Positions 37,683-46,957 of a DNA stretch of 64,000 nt are shown here, one piece after another. The DNA lies in the NCBI RefSeq assembly GCF_021725675.1, contig NZ_JAKJPO010000008.1, positions 186,001 through 250,000 on the forward strand. The letters run 5' to 3'. The translations under genes were made by a program, and so were the position numbers. Within the stretch, counting starts at the first letter, position 1, and each line of letters starts with the position of its first letter. Below the pieces are notes generated by a model, which was given only the letters and a program-made list of their open reading frames with translations, searched no databases and had not been told where the DNA came from. The DNA is from Marilutibacter chinensis. Lineage in GTDB: Bacteria > Pseudomonadota > Gammaproteobacteria > Xanthomonadales > Xanthomonadaceae.

Positions 37683-38411
37683 ATGGAGACCGATAGAGCG
37701 CCATTACGCTTGATCCACGGGGATGCATCCGATGCCCGGCATCGAAGCGACCCGGCCACCCTGTCGGCGTCGTCCGGCGGTTTCCACTCCGGCCATTCCG
37801 CTGCCGGCTTCCCGCGACCCGTCCCACGCAACGCGATCGAGCGCCTGAACTCGGTGCGGCTGTTGTCGCTCGACGCATGCGGCCGGGTACTCGACTGGAT
37901 GAGCTGGCAGGACGCCGCCTGCCTCTATGCCCGCGACGCGGTCGCCTGGACCCTCGGCGAGCCCTGCCTGCGCGTGCATGGCGGCACCAGTCGCCTGACC
38001 GGCGAGCAGAGCGTGCTCGACCTGCCGCCGATCATCGCCGCACGCGGTCATGCCCGTGCCAGCGCGCTCGACCCGACCCCGGCGCTGACCAACGCGGCGT
38101 TGTTCGCCCGCGACAGCTATCTGTGCCTGTACTGCGGCCAGCAGTTCAACCGCCCGCAGCTGACCCGCGACCACGTGCAGCCGGTTTCCAAGGGCGGCCG
38201 CGACATCTGGGAGAACGTGGTCAGCGCCTGCTTCAGCTGCAACTCGCGCAAGGGCAACCGCACTCCGCAGCAGGCGCACATGCCGCTGCTGGCGGTGCCG
38301 TATCGCCCGAGCTGGGTCGAGCACCTGATCCTGTCGAACCGCAACATTCTCGCCGACCAGATGAGCTTCCTGCGCAGCCAGCTGCCGAAGAACACCCGAC
38401 TGGTCACCTGA
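37683..38411 (+). CDS. HNH endonuclease family protein
   Basis: A 242-residue protein with an HNH nuclease fold at about 140-195. The zinc-finger half is YLCLYCGQQFNRPQ, the core His block is LTRDHVQPVSKGGRD, and the second cysteine pair is SACFSCNSRKGNRTP. The N-terminal 100 residues are not recognised. Such stand-alone HNH proteins are widespread in Xanthomonadales and their role is open. It is not next to any restriction or phage genes here. Confidence 0.88.
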   Translation: METDRAPLRLIHGDASDARHRSDPATLSASSGGFHSGHSAAGFPRPVPRNAIERLNSVRLLSLDACGRVLDWMSWQDAACLYARDAVAWTLGEPCLRVHGGTSRLTGEQSVLDLPPIIAARGHARASALDPTPALTNAALFARDSYLCLYCGQQFNRPQLTRDHVQPVSKGGRDIWENVVSACFSCNSRKGNRTPQQAHMPLLAVPYRPSWVEHLILSNRNILADQMSFLRSQLPKNTRLVT

Positions 38412-38645
38412 ACCGCGCCGGGATCCCGACCGGTCCGCGCACGCCGCCCGCCGCAATGCAGCATGCGGCCGTGGACCGGCGATCGATGACCGCTGCGCGC
38501 CACCGGGAGTGGACCTGCAGCGTCCCAATGTGCCGTTCGCGGGCACGCCGCACCGCCCACTCCGGACGGATTGCCTGAAAGCGATTGCGATCCGTTGACG
38601 CGACCGGCGGGCTTGGCAACACTCGCGTGTTAACGCGCGACCCGC

Positions 38646-39824
38646 ATGCGAACGGACTGGACGATGCCTCTGACCTTGGGCCTTACCGGAATGGACCCGG
38701 ACACCGAATCGGCGCTCACCGCCGCCTTCAATGCCGCCAATGCCCGCCTCGGCCGGCCCTGGCAGTTGCTGTCCGAGAAGGATGCCGGATACGTGATCGT
38801 CGACATGGACAGCATGTACGGGCCGATGAGCTGGCTTCGACTGCATGCCGCGCAGAAGCAGGTCGTGGGCCTGACCACCGCCTCGCGCACGCAGACCGAC
38901 TTCCGTCTCGAGCGCCCGTTCGATGCCGACACCGTCGCCACCCTGCTCGGCGAGCTCGCGACGGCGGCTGGCGTGCCACTGTCCGCAGCCGGCGCCACCA
39001 CGACCGCCCCCGCTCCGGCCAGCGCGGCTCCTGCCGCTCCTGCCCCGGCCAGCCCCGCCACCGTCCGCGAACCCGTGGACGCGGCCGTCGCACCGGCGGC
39101 ACCGCCCCCGCGACCGGTGATCGCACCGTCCCGGCCGGCAGCTCCGGTCGCCACCGTGCAACCGGCGAGTCCGACCACGCCGGCGCCCCCGGTGACACCG
39201 CCCGCTGCTGTGGCTGCAGCAGCAGTCGTGCCGGCGCCCGCTCCGGCTGCGACACCGGCCCCCGGGGCGGCCGCCGCCAATCTTGCCCACTGGCTTGCCG
39301 AGGGCCGGCTCAAGGGCCGGGTCAGACTCGAACGCGGCGGCCAGCAGATTCTGATCGACGCGGATGCCCGCCAGTACATCGCCGGCAGCGCGCTGAAGCC
39401 GCTGGCACCGTTGTTCGACGGCGGCGTCATCGGCAGCGATTTCGCCCCGGTCGACGACGCCCGCTGGGCGGCCGAGGCCGGCAAGGCCGAACCGCAACCG
39501 CTGGTCCGTCTGGTCTGGCTGGGCGGACTGCTGGCCGGCAAAGGCCGCATCGTCGAAGGCTACGACCCAGATGGCCGCTTCCAGATGCTGAAGTGGCCGC
39601 AGACCGAACGCGAGTATCCCAAGCATTTCCGCATCTCGACGGTGATGATGAAGGGGCCTGCGACCCTGGCCGAGATCGCGGCGGCCAGCGGCGTGCCCGC
39701 GACCGACGTGGCCGACTTCATCAACGCCAACCTGGCCACCGGCTTCGCCGAGGAATACCGCGAGCCCGAACCCGAGACGGATCAGCCCAAGTCGGGGCTG
39801 TTCGGCCGCCTGCGCGGCCGCTGA
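38646..39824 (+). CDS. Uncharacterised protein with Ala/Pro linker
   Basis: A 392-residue protein. The N-terminal part (about 1-105: GLTGMDPDTESALTAAFN...VIVDMDSM...) has an alpha/beta receiver-like look. An Ala/Pro/Thr-rich linker (about 115-220) connects it to a soluble C-terminal part with RVRLERGGQQILIDADARQY and VDDARWAAEAGKAEPQPLVR, ending in a helix-turn-helix-like segment (STVMMKGPATLAEIAAASG) and a basic tail. The middle is low complexity. Family not recognised; a signalling adaptor would be a guess. Neither of two Met starts has a clear ribosome site. Confidence 0.65.
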   Translation: MRTDWTMPLTLGLTGMDPDTESALTAAFNAANARLGRPWQLLSEKDAGYVIVDMDSMYGPMSWLRLHAAQKQVVGLTTASRTQTDFRLERPFDADTVATLLGELATAAGVPLSAAGATTTAPAPASAAPAAPAPASPATVREPVDAAVAPAAPPPRPVIAPSRPAAPVATVQPASPTTPAPPVTPPAAVAAAAVVPAPAPAATPAPGAAAANLAHWLAEGRLKGRVRLERGGQQILIDADARQYIAGSALKPLAPLFDGGVIGSDFAPVDDARWAAEAGKAEPQPLVRLVWLGGLLAGKGRIVEGYDPDGRFQMLKWPQTEREYPKHFRISTVMMKGPATLAEIAAASGVPATDVADFINANLATGFAEEYREPEPETDQPKSGLFGRLRGR

Positions 39825-39863
39825 CAGCGGCGCTCCGCCCGCCGCCCCCGTGGGAGCGCTCCC

Positions 39864-39886
39864 GCAGGAGCGGCGCGAGCCGCGAT
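39864..39886 (+). repeat. REP-like palindrome copy 1
   Basis: Reads GCAGGAGCGGC, then GCGA, then GCCGCGAT. The central stem is GCGGC/GCCGC. Nearly the same unit is seen at five other sites in the window. It lies in the 216-base gap before dxs. Confidence 0.7.
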
Positions 39887-40040
39887 GGGCCTCTGGGATG
39901 CCTGGATCGCGGCCGCGGCCTGTCCCGGATTTGATCGGGGCCGCCCCCTGCGGTCGTGCCTGCCGGACGCTTGCCCCCCTCGTTTGGCCGCAGGACAATG
40001 ACGGATGCGCCGCGTTTCCGCGGCGAGGCTGCCTGTCCTG

Positions 40041-41960
40041 ATGATCGATCCGCAACGCTATCCCCGCCTCTCCCGCATCGCCGTTCCCGCCGATCTGCGC
40101 CAGTTCCCGGAGGAGGAGCTCCCCGCCATCGCCGATGAGTTGCGCGCCTACCTGATCGAGCAGGTGGCGCGGGTCGGAGGGCATTTCGGCGCGGGCCTGG
40201 GCGTGATCGAGCTGACCGTCGCCCTGCACTGGCTGTACGAGACCCCGGTCGACCGCCTGGTCTGGGACGTCGGCCACCAGTGCTATCCGCACAAGATCCT
40301 GACCGGCCGCCGCGACAGCATCCACACCGTCAAGCAGAAGGGCGGCGTGGCGCCGTTCCCGAAGCGCGAGGAATCCGAGTACGACACCTTCGGAGTCGGC
40401 CACTCCTCGACCTCGATCTCGGCCGCGCTCGGCATGGCCATCGCCCTGCAGCGCAGCGGCGACGAACGCAAGGTAGTCGCGGTGATCGGCGACGGCGCGA
40501 TGACCGGCGGCATGGCGTTCGAGGCGCTGGCGCACGGTGGCGGCATGGGCGACGAACGCGGCGGCATCGAGCCGAACCTGCTGGTGATCCTCAACGACAA
40601 CCAGATGTCGATCTCGGAGAACGTCGGCGGCGTCACCCGCATGCTCGGCCGGCTGACCGGCAGCCGCACGCTCAATGCGCTGCGCGAGGGCGGCAAGAAG
40701 CTGCTCGGCGACAAGCACGGCGCGCCGGCGCGTTTCGTCCGCCGCTGGGAGGAGCACTGGAAGGGCATGTTCGTGCCGTCCACGTTCTTCGAGGAACTCG
40801 GCTTCCACTACACCGGCCCGATCGACGGCCACGACCTGCCCTCGCTGCTGGGAGCGCTGAAGACGCTCAAGACCCTGAAAGGCCCCCAGCTGCTGCACAT
40901 CATCACCACCAAGGGCAAGGGCTACGAACTGGCCGAGGGCGACCAGATCGGCTACCACGCGGTCGGCCCGTTCGACCCTGCGCAGGGCATGGTCAAGAAG
41001 GCCGCGGCGAAAAAACCGACCTACACCGACGTGTTCGGCGACTGGCTGTGCGACATGGCCGCCTCCGATCCGAAGCTGATGGGCATCACCCCGGCGATGC
41101 GCGAGGGCTCCGGCCTGGTGCGCTTCAGCCGTGAATACCCGGAGCGCTATTTCGACGTCGCGATCGCCGAACAGCACGCGGTCACCCTTGCCGCCGGCAT
41201 GGCCTGCGAGGGCGCGAAACCGGTGGTGGCGATCTACTCGACCTTCCTGCAGCGCGGTTACGACCAGCTCGTCCACGACGTCGCGATCCAGAACCTCGAC
41301 GTGCTGTTCGCGATCGACCGCGGCGGCGTGGTCGGCCCGGACGGCGCCACCCACGCCGGCAATCTCGACCTGAGCTACCTGCGCTGCGTGCCGAACATGG
41401 TGGTGATGGCACCGGCGGACGAGAACGAATGCCGGATGATGCTGTCGACCGGCCACTACCACGAAGGCCCGGCCGCGGTCCGCTACCCGCGCGGCACCGG
41501 CCCCGGCGTCGAGGTCGGGACGGACCTGGACACCCTGCCGATCGGCAGGGCCGAACTGCGGCGGCGCGGCGGTCCGGTCGCGCTGCTCGCATTCGGCGCG
41601 GTGGTCGCCGCGGCGGAGACCGTCGCCGCATCGCTGGGGCTGACCCTGGTCAACATGCGCTTCGTCAAGCCGCTCGACCGGGCGCTGATCCTCGAGCTGG
41701 CGAAGACCCACCACGGCTTCGTCACGCTCGAGGACAACGTGGTGGCAGGCGGTGCCGGTTCGGGCGTGGCCGAGCTCCTCGCGGCCGAAGGCGTGACCCT
41801 GCCGGTCCTGCATCTCGGGCTGCCGGACGCGTTCCAGCACCATGCCAGTCGCGAGGAACTGCTCGCCGAGGCCGGCCTCGATGCGGACGGCATCCGTCGC
41901 TCGCTGCTGGCGCGCTGGCCCGAGCTGGCGCTGCGGCCTGCACAGACCGCAACACTTTGA
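40041..41960 (+). CDS. dxs: 1-deoxy-D-xylulose-5-phosphate synthase
   Basis: Makes DXP from pyruvate and glyceraldehyde-3-phosphate, the entry step of the MEP isoprenoid pathway; TPP and Mg2+ dependent. The 639 residues include [18 protein letters not shown] near 47 (conserved His48), [11 protein letters not shown], the TPP motif [13 protein letters not shown] with Asp151, and NDNQMSIS (Asn185/Asn187). The transketolase-like second half has [20 protein letters not shown] with the catalytic Glu. A short insertion ([10 protein letters not shown]) sits near 170. The Met start [10 protein letters not shown] was chosen because conserved sequence begins there. Confidence 0.97.
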   Translation: MIDPQRYPRLSRIAVPADLRQFPEEELPAIADELRAYLIEQVARVGGHFGAGLGVIELTVALHWLYETPVDRLVWDVGHQCYPHKILTGRRDSIHTVKQKGGVAPFPKREESEYDTFGVGHSSTSISAALGMAIALQRSGDERKVVAVIGDGAMTGGMAFEALAHGGGMGDERGGIEPNLLVILNDNQMSISENVGGVTRMLGRLTGSRTLNALREGGKKLLGDKHGAPARFVRRWEEHWKGMFVPSTFFEELGFHYTGPIDGHDLPSLLGALKTLKTLKGPQLLHIITTKGKGYELAEGDQIGYHAVGPFDPAQGMVKKAAAKKPTYTDVFGDWLCDMAASDPKLMGITPAMREGSGLVRFSREYPERYFDVAIAEQHAVTLAAGMACEGAKPVVAIYSTFLQRGYDQLVHDVAIQNLDVLFAIDRGGVVGPDGATHAGNLDLSYLRCVPNMVVMAPADENECRMMLSTGHYHEGPAAVRYPRGTGPGVEVGTDLDTLPIGRAELRRRGGPVALLAFGAVVAAAETVAASLGLTLVNMRFVKPLDRALILELAKTHHGFVTLEDNVVAGGAGSGVAELLAAEGVTLPVLHLGLPDAFQHHASREELLAEAGLDADGIRRSLLARWPELALRPAQTATL

Positions 41961-42037
41961 CGCCGACACCCGCGCGCGCGTGCCGGCCACGGCGGCAACC
42001 CCGCCGCGCGTACTGAGAGCGGACGCGGCAGGACGCT

Positions 42038-42868
42038 ATGGTGGCCGGAATGGGCGCGCGCTTCGTCGAATGGGACGCATGGACGGTGGTGGCCGCGGCC
42101 ACGGCCTGGTTCGCCGCCCTGTACCTGCTCACGGGCGCCGTCGCCTGGCTGCTGACCGAACACGTGCTGCCCGGCCTCGGCATCGGTCGCCGCCTCGATC
42201 CCAGGCCGGTAACGTCGGCGCAATTGCGGCGCGAACTGCGCGCCTCGTCGCTCTCGATCCTGGTGTTCGGCATCGGCGCGCTGATCCCCTGGCTGCTGCT
42301 GCGGCATGGCTGGGCGCGGCTGGCCGCGGATCCGCCGTGGTCGCAGGTCGCAATCGAGATCGGCGCATTGTTCCTGTGGAACGAGCTGCACTTCTATCTC
42401 TGTCACCGGCTGCTGCACACGCGGCCACTGCGTCGTTTCCACGCCGAGCACCACCGCTCGCACGTGCCGACGCCCTGGTCGACCTATGCCTTCCACCCGG
42501 TCGAGGCGGCCCTGCTCGGCAGCGTGCCGCTGCTGCCGATGCTGGCGCACGACTTCGGCTTCGCCTCCCTGCTGGCGCTGACCGTGCTCAGCATCGCGCT
42601 GAACAACCTCGGCCACGGCAACTACGAGGCCAGCCGCAATGCGCCCGCGCGCGGCTGGCTCGGCGCCAGCCGGCGTCATCACCTGCACCACGCCTGCTAC
42701 CAGGGGAACTACGGCTTCCTGCTGGAGGTCTTCGATCGCATGTTCGGCAGCGTCCTGCCGCTGGATGCCGCCGATGCGGCGATCGCCCGTCACGGCCGCG
42801 GCCGGCAGGCGCCGCAGGACCAGGATTCACCACCCGTGCGCGAAAGCGACGCACACAAGGACCGTTGA
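42038..42868 (+). CDS. Membrane fatty acid hydroxylase / sterol desaturase family protein
   Basis: A 276-residue integral membrane enzyme with four to five hydrophobic segments. The di-iron histidine boxes are H118-x4-H123, H135-x2-HH139 (HAEHH), and the late HHLHH at 214-218, plus H142 and H193. These bind an oxygen-activating di-iron centre that hydroxylates lipids. AGGAC lies 6 bases before the ATG. It starts 77 bases after dxs and its TGA overlaps the next ATG (TGATG), so it is translationally coupled to the ketosynthase fusion. The lipid substrate is unknown. Confidence 0.9.
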   Translation: MVAGMGARFVEWDAWTVVAAATAWFAALYLLTGAVAWLLTEHVLPGLGIGRRLDPRPVTSAQLRRELRASSLSILVFGIGALIPWLLLRHGWARLAADPPWSQVAIEIGALFLWNELHFYLCHRLLHTRPLRRFHAEHHRSHVPTPWSTYAFHPVEAALLGSVPLLPMLAHDFGFASLLALTVLSIALNNLGHGNYEASRNAPARGWLGASRRHHLHHACYQGNYGFLLEVFDRMFGSVLPLDAADAAIARHGRGRQAPQDQDSPPVRESDAHKDR

Positions 42869-44778
42869 TGCCCACCGTCTTCAACCGCACCTGGATTCAC
42901 GGCAGCGGTCGCTTCCTGCCCGGCCCGGCGATCGACAACGAGGCGATGGACACCTACGTCGCGCCACTGAACAAGCTTTCCGGCCGGATCAAGCGGCGCA
43001 TTCTCGCCGAGAACGGGATCCGCAGCCGCCATTACGCGATCGACACCGAGGGCCGTACCGTGCACGGCTGCGCGGCGATGGCGGCCGCGGCGATCGGCGA
43101 CTGCCTGGCCATCACCGGCACGCCGCTGCAGGAAATCGGCGTGCTGGCCTGCGGCAGCTCGGGCGGCGACGCACTGATGCCCGGCTTCGCGAGCATGGTG
43201 CATGGCGAGCTGGCGGCACCGCCGATGCAGGTGTTCAGCAGCCATGGCATCTGCGCTTCCGGCGTCGGTGCCTGGGAAAGCGCCGCCGCCGCCGTCGAGC
43301 TGGGCGCACACAGGCATGCGCTGGTCGCCGCCGCCGAGATGCCGTCGCGGCTGTTCAAGCGCTCGCGCTACGCGGCCCGCGACTACGACGCCGACTTCGA
43401 TGCGCATTTCCTGCGCTGGATGCTGTCCGACGGCGCCGGCGCGCTGCAGCTGACCTCCGCGCCCGGGCATCGAGACGGCATCCGCCTGCGCCTGCGCTTC
43501 ATCCACCAGCGCTCGTTCGCCGGCGACTACCCGGTCTGCATGCAACTGGGGCTGACTCCGGATCGCACCCGTTCGCACCTGGATTATCCGGCGTGGCGCG
43601 AGGCCGAAGCCGACGGCGCGCTGTTCCTGCGCCAGGACATCCGCCTGCTGCCTCACCTGTTCGACGTCGGCGTGCACGAGTACGCGAAGCTCTGCCACGG
43701 CGGCTGGATCGATCCGGCGCAGGTCGATCACTTCCTCTGCCACTACTCGTCCGAGCGGTTCGCCCCCGTGGTCGACGAGCTGATGCTCAAGGCCGGTCTG
43801 TCGATCCCGCGCGAACGCTGGTACAGCAACCTGGTCACGCGCGGCAACACCGGCGCGGCGTCGATCTTCGTGATGCTCGACGAGTTCCTGCGGACACAAA
43901 CGCCGCGTCCCGGCGAGCGGATCCTGTGCTTCATCCCCGAGTCCGGCCGCTTCACCGTCGCCTTCGTGATGATCGAGGTCGAGGCCGCCGACGCGACGGT
44001 AGACACCGCGGCATCGGCACCGGTCGCGACGGTCGCGGCCATGGCCGACGAACACACGGTCGCACCGCCGCACGATCCCGCCGACGCGCCGGCCGCGCTG
44101 CGCCACCTGCTCGGCGAGCTGGCGACGATCTGGCACGGCTACCGCTCGCGGGTCTGGCGCACGCCGATGATCCGGGCGTTGCGCGAAGGCCGTTTCGCCC
44201 GCGCCGACTACCTGGCGTGGATGCGCGACTGGATCCCGCAGGTCCGCGAGGGCAGCCGCTGGATGCGCGAGGGCGCGGCCTCGGTGCAGGCGCCCTACGA
44301 AGGGCTGCGGTCGCTGATCGAGACCCACGCCGGCGACGAGCAGGACGACTACATGATCCTGTTCGACGATTACCGTCGCGCCGGCGGCGAGGTCGGCGAC
44401 ATCGACGCGCTGCGCCGCAACCCCGGCGGCGAGGCATTGAACAGCTACCTGCATGCGCTGGCGGCGACTCCGAATCCGCTCGGCCTGCTCGGCGCGATCT
44501 ACATCATCGAGGGTACCGGCCAGCGCATCATCCCGGCGCTGCTGCCGCTGATGAAGGCCGCGCTCGACCTGCCCGCGGACGCGTTCCGCTTCCTCGAATA
44601 CCATGGCGAGAACGACGAGCACCACCTGGCGCGCTGGCTGCGCGCGGTCGAGATCGTGCTGGCGCACGACCACGACGGCGACGGTGCCCGCGCGATCATC
44701 GACACCGCGCGGCGCACCGCCGAGCTATACATTATGCAGTTCGAACACGTCCCGGCGGGCCGGAGGCACGGACGATGA
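42868..44778 (+). CDS. KAS III-like ketosynthase fused to haem-oxygenase-like di-iron domain
   Basis: A 636-residue two-part protein. Residues 1-370 are a thiolase-fold ketosynthase with Cys129 (SSHGICASGVG), His292 (FLCHYSSERF) and Asn327 (TRGNTGAASIF), the KAS III triad, most like StlD/DarB-type synthases of dialkylresorcinol/cyclohexanedione routes. After an Ala/Pro linker (about 372-410) a helical domain follows. It has YIIEGTGQRII (Glu548) and YHGENDEHH (His579, Asp583, His586, i.e. HxxxDxxH), as in haem-oxygenase-like di-iron oxidases such as CADD and UndA. Whether other StlD/DarB proteins share this second half must be checked. Overlaps both neighbours by 1-4 bases. Confidence 0.85.
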   Translation: MPTVFNRTWIHGSGRFLPGPAIDNEAMDTYVAPLNKLSGRIKRRILAENGIRSRHYAIDTEGRTVHGCAAMAAAAIGDCLAITGTPLQEIGVLACGSSGGDALMPGFASMVHGELAAPPMQVFSSHGICASGVGAWESAAAAVELGAHRHALVAAAEMPSRLFKRSRYAARDYDADFDAHFLRWMLSDGAGALQLTSAPGHRDGIRLRLRFIHQRSFAGDYPVCMQLGLTPDRTRSHLDYPAWREAEADGALFLRQDIRLLPHLFDVGVHEYAKLCHGGWIDPAQVDHFLCHYSSERFAPVVDELMLKAGLSIPRERWYSNLVTRGNTGAASIFVMLDEFLRTQTPRPGERILCFIPESGRFTVAFVMIEVEAADATVDTAASAPVATVAAMADEHTVAPPHDPADAPAALRHLLGELATIWHGYRSRVWRTPMIRALREGRFARADYLAWMRDWIPQVREGSRWMREGAASVQAPYEGLRSLIETHAGDEQDDYMILFDDYRRAGGEVGDIDALRRNPGGEALNSYLHALAATPNPLGLLGAIYIIEGTGQRIIPALLPLMKAALDLPADAFRFLEYHGENDEHHLARWLRAVEIVLAHDHDGDGARAIIDTARRTAELYIMQFEHVPAGRRHGR

Positions 44779-45749
44779 AAGCCTCGCGCGATTTCCTCGA
44801 CCAGGCGCACGATCCGCGCGATCCCAGCCCGTGGCTGGCGATGTACCTGGACCGCAGCACGCCGATCGACGAGGCGGTCAAGCACGCATGGCTGGTCGAC
44901 TCCAGCTCGGCGTCGCGCCAGTACCTGCTGCCCTTCATCCGTCCGCTGGCGCGGACGATGATCGTGCTGATCCAGATCCTGAAGGTGCTGACCCCGCGCA
45001 AGCTGGCGTTCTCGCGCGCACTGCACCGGCTGCTGGCCTGGGGGATGGAGAACTTCATCCGCCCGGAAGCCAACTGGCTGATCCTGCGCCACTTCCACAT
45101 CGGTTCGCAGGTGCTGGCCTTCATCGCCCGCAACGCGCCGGTCGAGGTATCGACCAACCCGCTGACTCCGGAGCGGATCAGCGACGTGCGCGAGGACATG
45201 TTCCTCGTCCACGACCTGAACCTCTACAACTTCATCATCCGCCTCAACACCGCGCTGCGGCGCGAGGGCCGCGAGCTGGCCCACGTCCCGCGACCGGACC
45301 TGTCGATGATCGGACAGCCGCCGCTGCGGCTGGAGGACATGCCGCGGCGGTGGCGCAACTTCCTCGACCTGCAGAGCTCGATCGAGCTGTTCACGCCGAT
45401 CTACCAGTTGCTGCTGAGCGACAGCGACTTCTGGCGCGCGACCAACTCGCTGCAGCTCGACGAGACCATCGGCCTGTACGCCGCGACCATCCTCGACGCA
45501 CGCGACCACCTGGTGCTGTTGAACAACCGCCATCCGCTGGTACCGATGTCGACCCTGCGCGCCGGCTTCCGCCTGACCCTGCACGGCCTGTCGACCGAAA
45601 TGCTGCATGGCCTGCTGGTGCGGATGCGCACGGCCCAGGATGCCGCGCCAGCAGCTCAGTCGGCGGCGCCCCCGACCGCCGTTGCGGCCGATGCAGGGCT
45701 TTCTCCGTCGGCTGGATCGGGATATTCACCCGGCGCCTCGACCGTATAA
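44775..45749 (+). CDS. Uncharacterised protein coupled to the ketosynthase fusion
   Basis: A 324-residue protein, mostly alpha-helical. Blocks include LVDSSSASRQYLLPFIRPL, PEANWLILRHFHIGSQVLAFI, DDM-free VREDMFLVHDLNLYNFI, and the aromatic LDLQSSIELFTPIYQLLLSD. One moderately hydrophobic stretch (MIVLIQILKVL) may be membrane-associated. The last 35 residues are low-complexity Ala/Pro/Ser and run over the end of the opposite gene. Start ATG overlaps the preceding stop (ATGA), so it is translated with the ketosynthase gene. Family not recognised with certainty. A partner enzyme, carrier or lipid-binding role is possible. Confidence 0.75.
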   Translation: MKASRDFLDQAHDPRDPSPWLAMYLDRSTPIDEAVKHAWLVDSSSASRQYLLPFIRPLARTMIVLIQILKVLTPRKLAFSRALHRLLAWGMENFIRPEANWLILRHFHIGSQVLAFIARNAPVEVSTNPLTPERISDVREDMFLVHDLNLYNFIIRLNTALRREGRELAHVPRPDLSMIGQPPLRLEDMPRRWRNFLDLQSSIELFTPIYQLLLSDSDFWRATNSLQLDETIGLYAATILDARDHLVLLNNRHPLVPMSTLRAGFRLTLHGLSTEMLHGLLVRMRTAQDAAPAAQSAAPPTAVAADAGLSPSAGSGYSPGASTV

Positions 45750-46756
45750 CCGCGCGCCCGCATCGCGGCCGCCAGGCCGTCGTCCGACAGCAGCTCGCGC
45801 ATCGGCAGCAGGGCCAGGGTGACCGGGTTGTTCGACAGAGCGCGCTCGGCCTCGGCCAGCCATTGCGCATGCACCTGCAGCGGCAGATCGCCGGCGCGGT
45901 CGCGCAGGGCCTGGATGTTGCTTGCGGCGTCGCGGCAGGCCTCGAACTGATCGGTGTAAGGCAGCGCGCGCAGGCCCTCGATGTCGCCGACCGCCCAGGC
46001 ATTGGCGCGGTCGCGCATGAACGCCAGATCGGTCTCGAGCCGGTCGAGGGTCCGGCTGAAGCAGGCCAGGTCGTCGATGCGCCCCTGCTTGAATTCGCTG
46101 ATCGCCTGCTTCGGATCCTCGATCACGACCTCGACGCCGGGCTTGCTCAGCGTCACCGCGTGTTCGGCGGCCAGTTCCTCGACCCGGCCGGAAATGCCGT
46201 CGTCGATCCGCAATCCCGTGTCCTCGACCGCCTCCTCGTACAGCTTCATCGCCGCGAACATCGGCCGCCACGACTCGATCCCGCGATCCCGGCCGATATA
46301 GCGGGCCTTCAGCGCCTGCCAGCGCGCATAGTCGGTCGCGGGCACGATGTTCTCGAGACGGGCGCCATCCGGGTTCCTGCGCGCACCGACCAGTCGTGGC
46401 GCCAGCGCCAGCCCGCGGAAGAAGCCGACCTCGGCCTTGATGTTCACGTTCGGCGCGAGCATCACTTCCTGCGCCCCGGTGATCACGCGCTCGACCTCGC
46501 GCGCCTCCCACTCCATCCTGCGCGGCAGCGGCGCGAGCGTGCCCAGTACCCACATCACGTGTCCATCGCGGCTGATCTTCCACAGGCCCGGGCCGGGCAG
46601 CACGCCGCTGACCACGATGGCGTCGAGATCGCGCACCGTGCCGTCCTGCGCCGGCGGCACCTCCGGTGCGGACTGCGCAATGGCGGAAAGCGCCGACGAG
46701 GCGACAAATGCGGACAGCACGACCGCCAGCGCATGCGGGGGAATACGCAGATTCAT
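45656..46756 (-). CDS. TraB/GumN-like secreted protein
   Basis: A 366-residue protein with a signal peptide (LAVVLSAFVASSALSAIA). The mature part resembles TraB/GumN proteins: GLWKISRDGHVMWVLGTLAPLP at the start of the domain and later helical EEAVEDTGLRIDDGISG-type sequence. The usual GTxH motif of the family is GTLAP here, so the first conserved His is missing. Later Tyr/Arg positions are not judged. The fold is distantly metallopeptidase-like and function is unknown. Its 3' end overlaps the opposite gene by 94 bases. Confidence 0.8.
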   Translation of the reverse strand: MNLRIPPHALAVVLSAFVASSALSAIAQSAPEVPPAQDGTVRDLDAIVVSGVLPGPGLWKISRDGHVMWVLGTLAPLPRRMEWEAREVERVITGAQEVMLAPNVNIKAEVGFFRGLALAPRLVGARRNPDGARLENIVPATDYARWQALKARYIGRDRGIESWRPMFAAMKLYEEAVEDTGLRIDDGISGRVEELAAEHAVTLSKPGVEVVIEDPKQAISEFKQGRIDDLACFSRTLDRLETDLAFMRDRANAWAVGDIEGLRALPYTDQFEACRDAASNIQALRDRAGDLPLQVHAQWLAEAERALSNNPVTLALLPMRELLSDDGLAAAMRARGYTVEAPGEYPDPADGESPASAATAVGGAAD

Positions 46757-46767
46757 GCAGGCTCCTT

Positions 46768-46790
46768 ATCGCGGCTTACGCCGTTCCTAC
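46768..46790 (-). repeat. REP-like palindrome copy 2
   Basis: On the minus strand: GTAGGAACGGCG, then TAA, then GCCGCGAT. It differs from copy 3 and others at two or three positions. It lies just upstream of the GumN-like gene's start and 13 bases from a 22-bp exact repeat. Confidence 0.65.
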
Positions 46791-46802
46791 GCTATGGCTC
46801 GG

Positions 46803-46824
46803 CCCCTGAGTCGGGGGGGCGATT
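46803..46824 (+). repeat. 22-bp exact repeat, left copy (flanks tRNA-Pro)
   Basis: Begins CCCCTGAGTC, then seven G, then CGATT. It is identical to a segment 407 bases to the right beyond tRNA-Pro. Each copy follows a REP-like palindrome in the same orientation, so the composite repeat is about 57-61 bp. Confidence 0.8.
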
Positions 46825-46957
46825 GCCGGATATCGACGACAGCCGCATCGGCTACGAATCAGCGGCCGCGGCATGCAGCGACTACAGCAAAGCCGCCCGC
46901 AAACGCAAACACCCGGAAGTCCGGGTGTGAAAGGGCGGTTCAGCGAGGCTTTGGATT

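Noticed and set aside
37704..41990. A 1428-codon frame on the minus strand opposite HNH, dxs and others
   Set aside because: It is a stop-poor shadow of high-GC genes on the + strand; the product is low-complexity and the opposite strand holds dxs with full family motifs.
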